Positions 63,624 through 64,000 of a stretch of DNA of 64,000 nt are shown in pieces. The stretch is from Sva-07 sp963717385 (GTDB lineage Bacteria > Actinomycetota > Acidimicrobiia > Acidimicrobiales > Ilumatobacteraceae), in NCBI GenBank assembly GCA_963717385.1, contig CAVQWE010000007.1:25263-89262 (forward strand), in the 5' to 3' direction. Below the pieces are notes generated by a model that searched no databases, had not been told where the DNA came from, and saw only the letters and a program-made list of their open reading frames with translations. A program made the position numbers and the translations under genes. How positions within the stretch are numbered: the stretch's first letter is position 1; each line of letters opens with the position of its first letter.

Positions 63624-64000
63624 GTGCCTGCTCTGCCTGACCTCGTCGACGCGCTGTTTCAGCGACCTGTCGACGAGGGCGTGACGTTGGCGTTGCTGAT
63701 CCAGCGGCGTGGCGAGGTCATTGCCGAGCGATACGGCGTCCAGCCCGCGAACATCTTCCAGCCGGCGATCGAGATCACTGCCGAGTCGACGCTCACCTCG
63801 TGGAGCATGGCGAAGTCGATCACACATGCGGCGGTGGGGATCTTGGTCGGCGACGGGCTCCTCGATGTCGAAGACACCGGCCGCTGTTGCAGAATCGGGC
63901 GGGCACGCCGAAGGCGGCGATCACCACGCTGCAGCTCCTGGAGATGCGTTCGGGGTTGCGATTCGTCGAGGACGACGTCGACGACGACACCTCGCACTGC
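63624..64000 (+). CDS. beta-lactamase-fold serine hydrolase, N-terminal part, frame disturbed near 63876-63900
   Basis: The gene starts at GTG 63624 (TAACGT ends 7 nt upstream) and runs off the right edge. The class C beta-lactamase/esterase-EstB fold is seen from LALLIQRRGEVIAERYG and the SxxK motif SMAKS (LTSWSMAKSITHAAVGILVGDGLLDVED). After VED the frame must move near 63876 and again near 63898 to read PAAVAE and then AGTPKAAITTLQLLEMRSGLRF, the expected continuation. Two small indels within 25 bp are assumed. Substrate unknown; such enzymes act on esters, D-amino-acid peptides or beta-lactams. Confidence 0.75.
   Translation, partial: MPALPDLVDALFQRPVDEGVTLALLIQRRGEVIAERYGVQPANIFQPAIEITAESTLTSWSMAKSITHAAVGILVGDGLLDVEDTGRCCRIGRARRRRRSPRCSSWRCVRGCDSSRTTSTTTPRT

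Overview
The window reads as chromosomal DNA of a high-G+C actinobacterium. GTG starts are frequent, luciferase-like (F420-type) oxidoreductases, lipoproteins with Thr/Ser-rich linkers and a class I NrdA/NrdB reductase are present, and DUF6325/SHOCT proteins occur. The mix resembles aquatic Acidimicrobiia (Ilumatobacter-like); that placement is inference. I see no rRNA, tRNA, insertion sequence, prophage or CRISPR array. Coding density is high, and only one gene-free stretch exceeds 300 bp (54721-55080).

Layout. 1-5904: acyl-CoA synthetase, an F420-type oxidoreductase, class I fumarase and an esterase-like lipoprotein. 5955-10101: an ABC transporter (FtsX-type permease plus ATPase) with its PadR regulator and a palindromic operator. 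10132-15806: TauE permease, HrpB helicase, a thioredoxin-fold protein, an eIF-2B-like protein and a DUF559 protein. 16298-23176: a reductive pyrimidine (beta-alanine) degradation cluster made of beta-ureidopropionase, dihydropyrimidinase, an aldehyde dehydrogenase and an F420-type oxidoreductase, with a class III aminotransferase on the other strand. 23222-30307: dienelactone hydrolase, HAD, GerMN lipoprotein, acyl-CoA dehydrogenase, LOG protein and secreted hydrolase. 30318-52419: a membrane and stress neighbourhood holding a pseudokinase/flippase fusion, a phosphodiesterase, DedA, two DUF6325 cassettes, an RCK-type ion channel, glutamate decarboxylase, SulP and ClC transporters, two GAP-family proteins and a sulfatase. 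52480-64000: a MalT-type LuxR regulator, the nrdAB operon with tandem NrdR boxes, a CaiB/HMG-CoA-lyase pair, a two-gene ArsA-type ATPase pair and a partial serine hydrolase.

Two patterns run through the window. First, seven genes carry about nine frame breaks while the rest of each protein stays well conserved; at least one lies in a homopolymer, so residual sequencing error is the simplest explanation and those genes may be intact in the organism. Second, many first-in-unit genes have a TAnnnT hexamer ending 6-8 nt before the start codon, which points to leaderless transcripts.

The observations most worth following are: an ArsA-type pair whose two ATP-binding loops carry complementary lysine losses; an F420-type enzyme inside the pyrimidine-degradation operon with no dihydropyrimidine dehydrogenase in sight; a duplicated DUF6325 plus small-basic-membrane-protein cassette; and a 37-nt palindromic element present twice in opposite orientation, each time between divergent genes.
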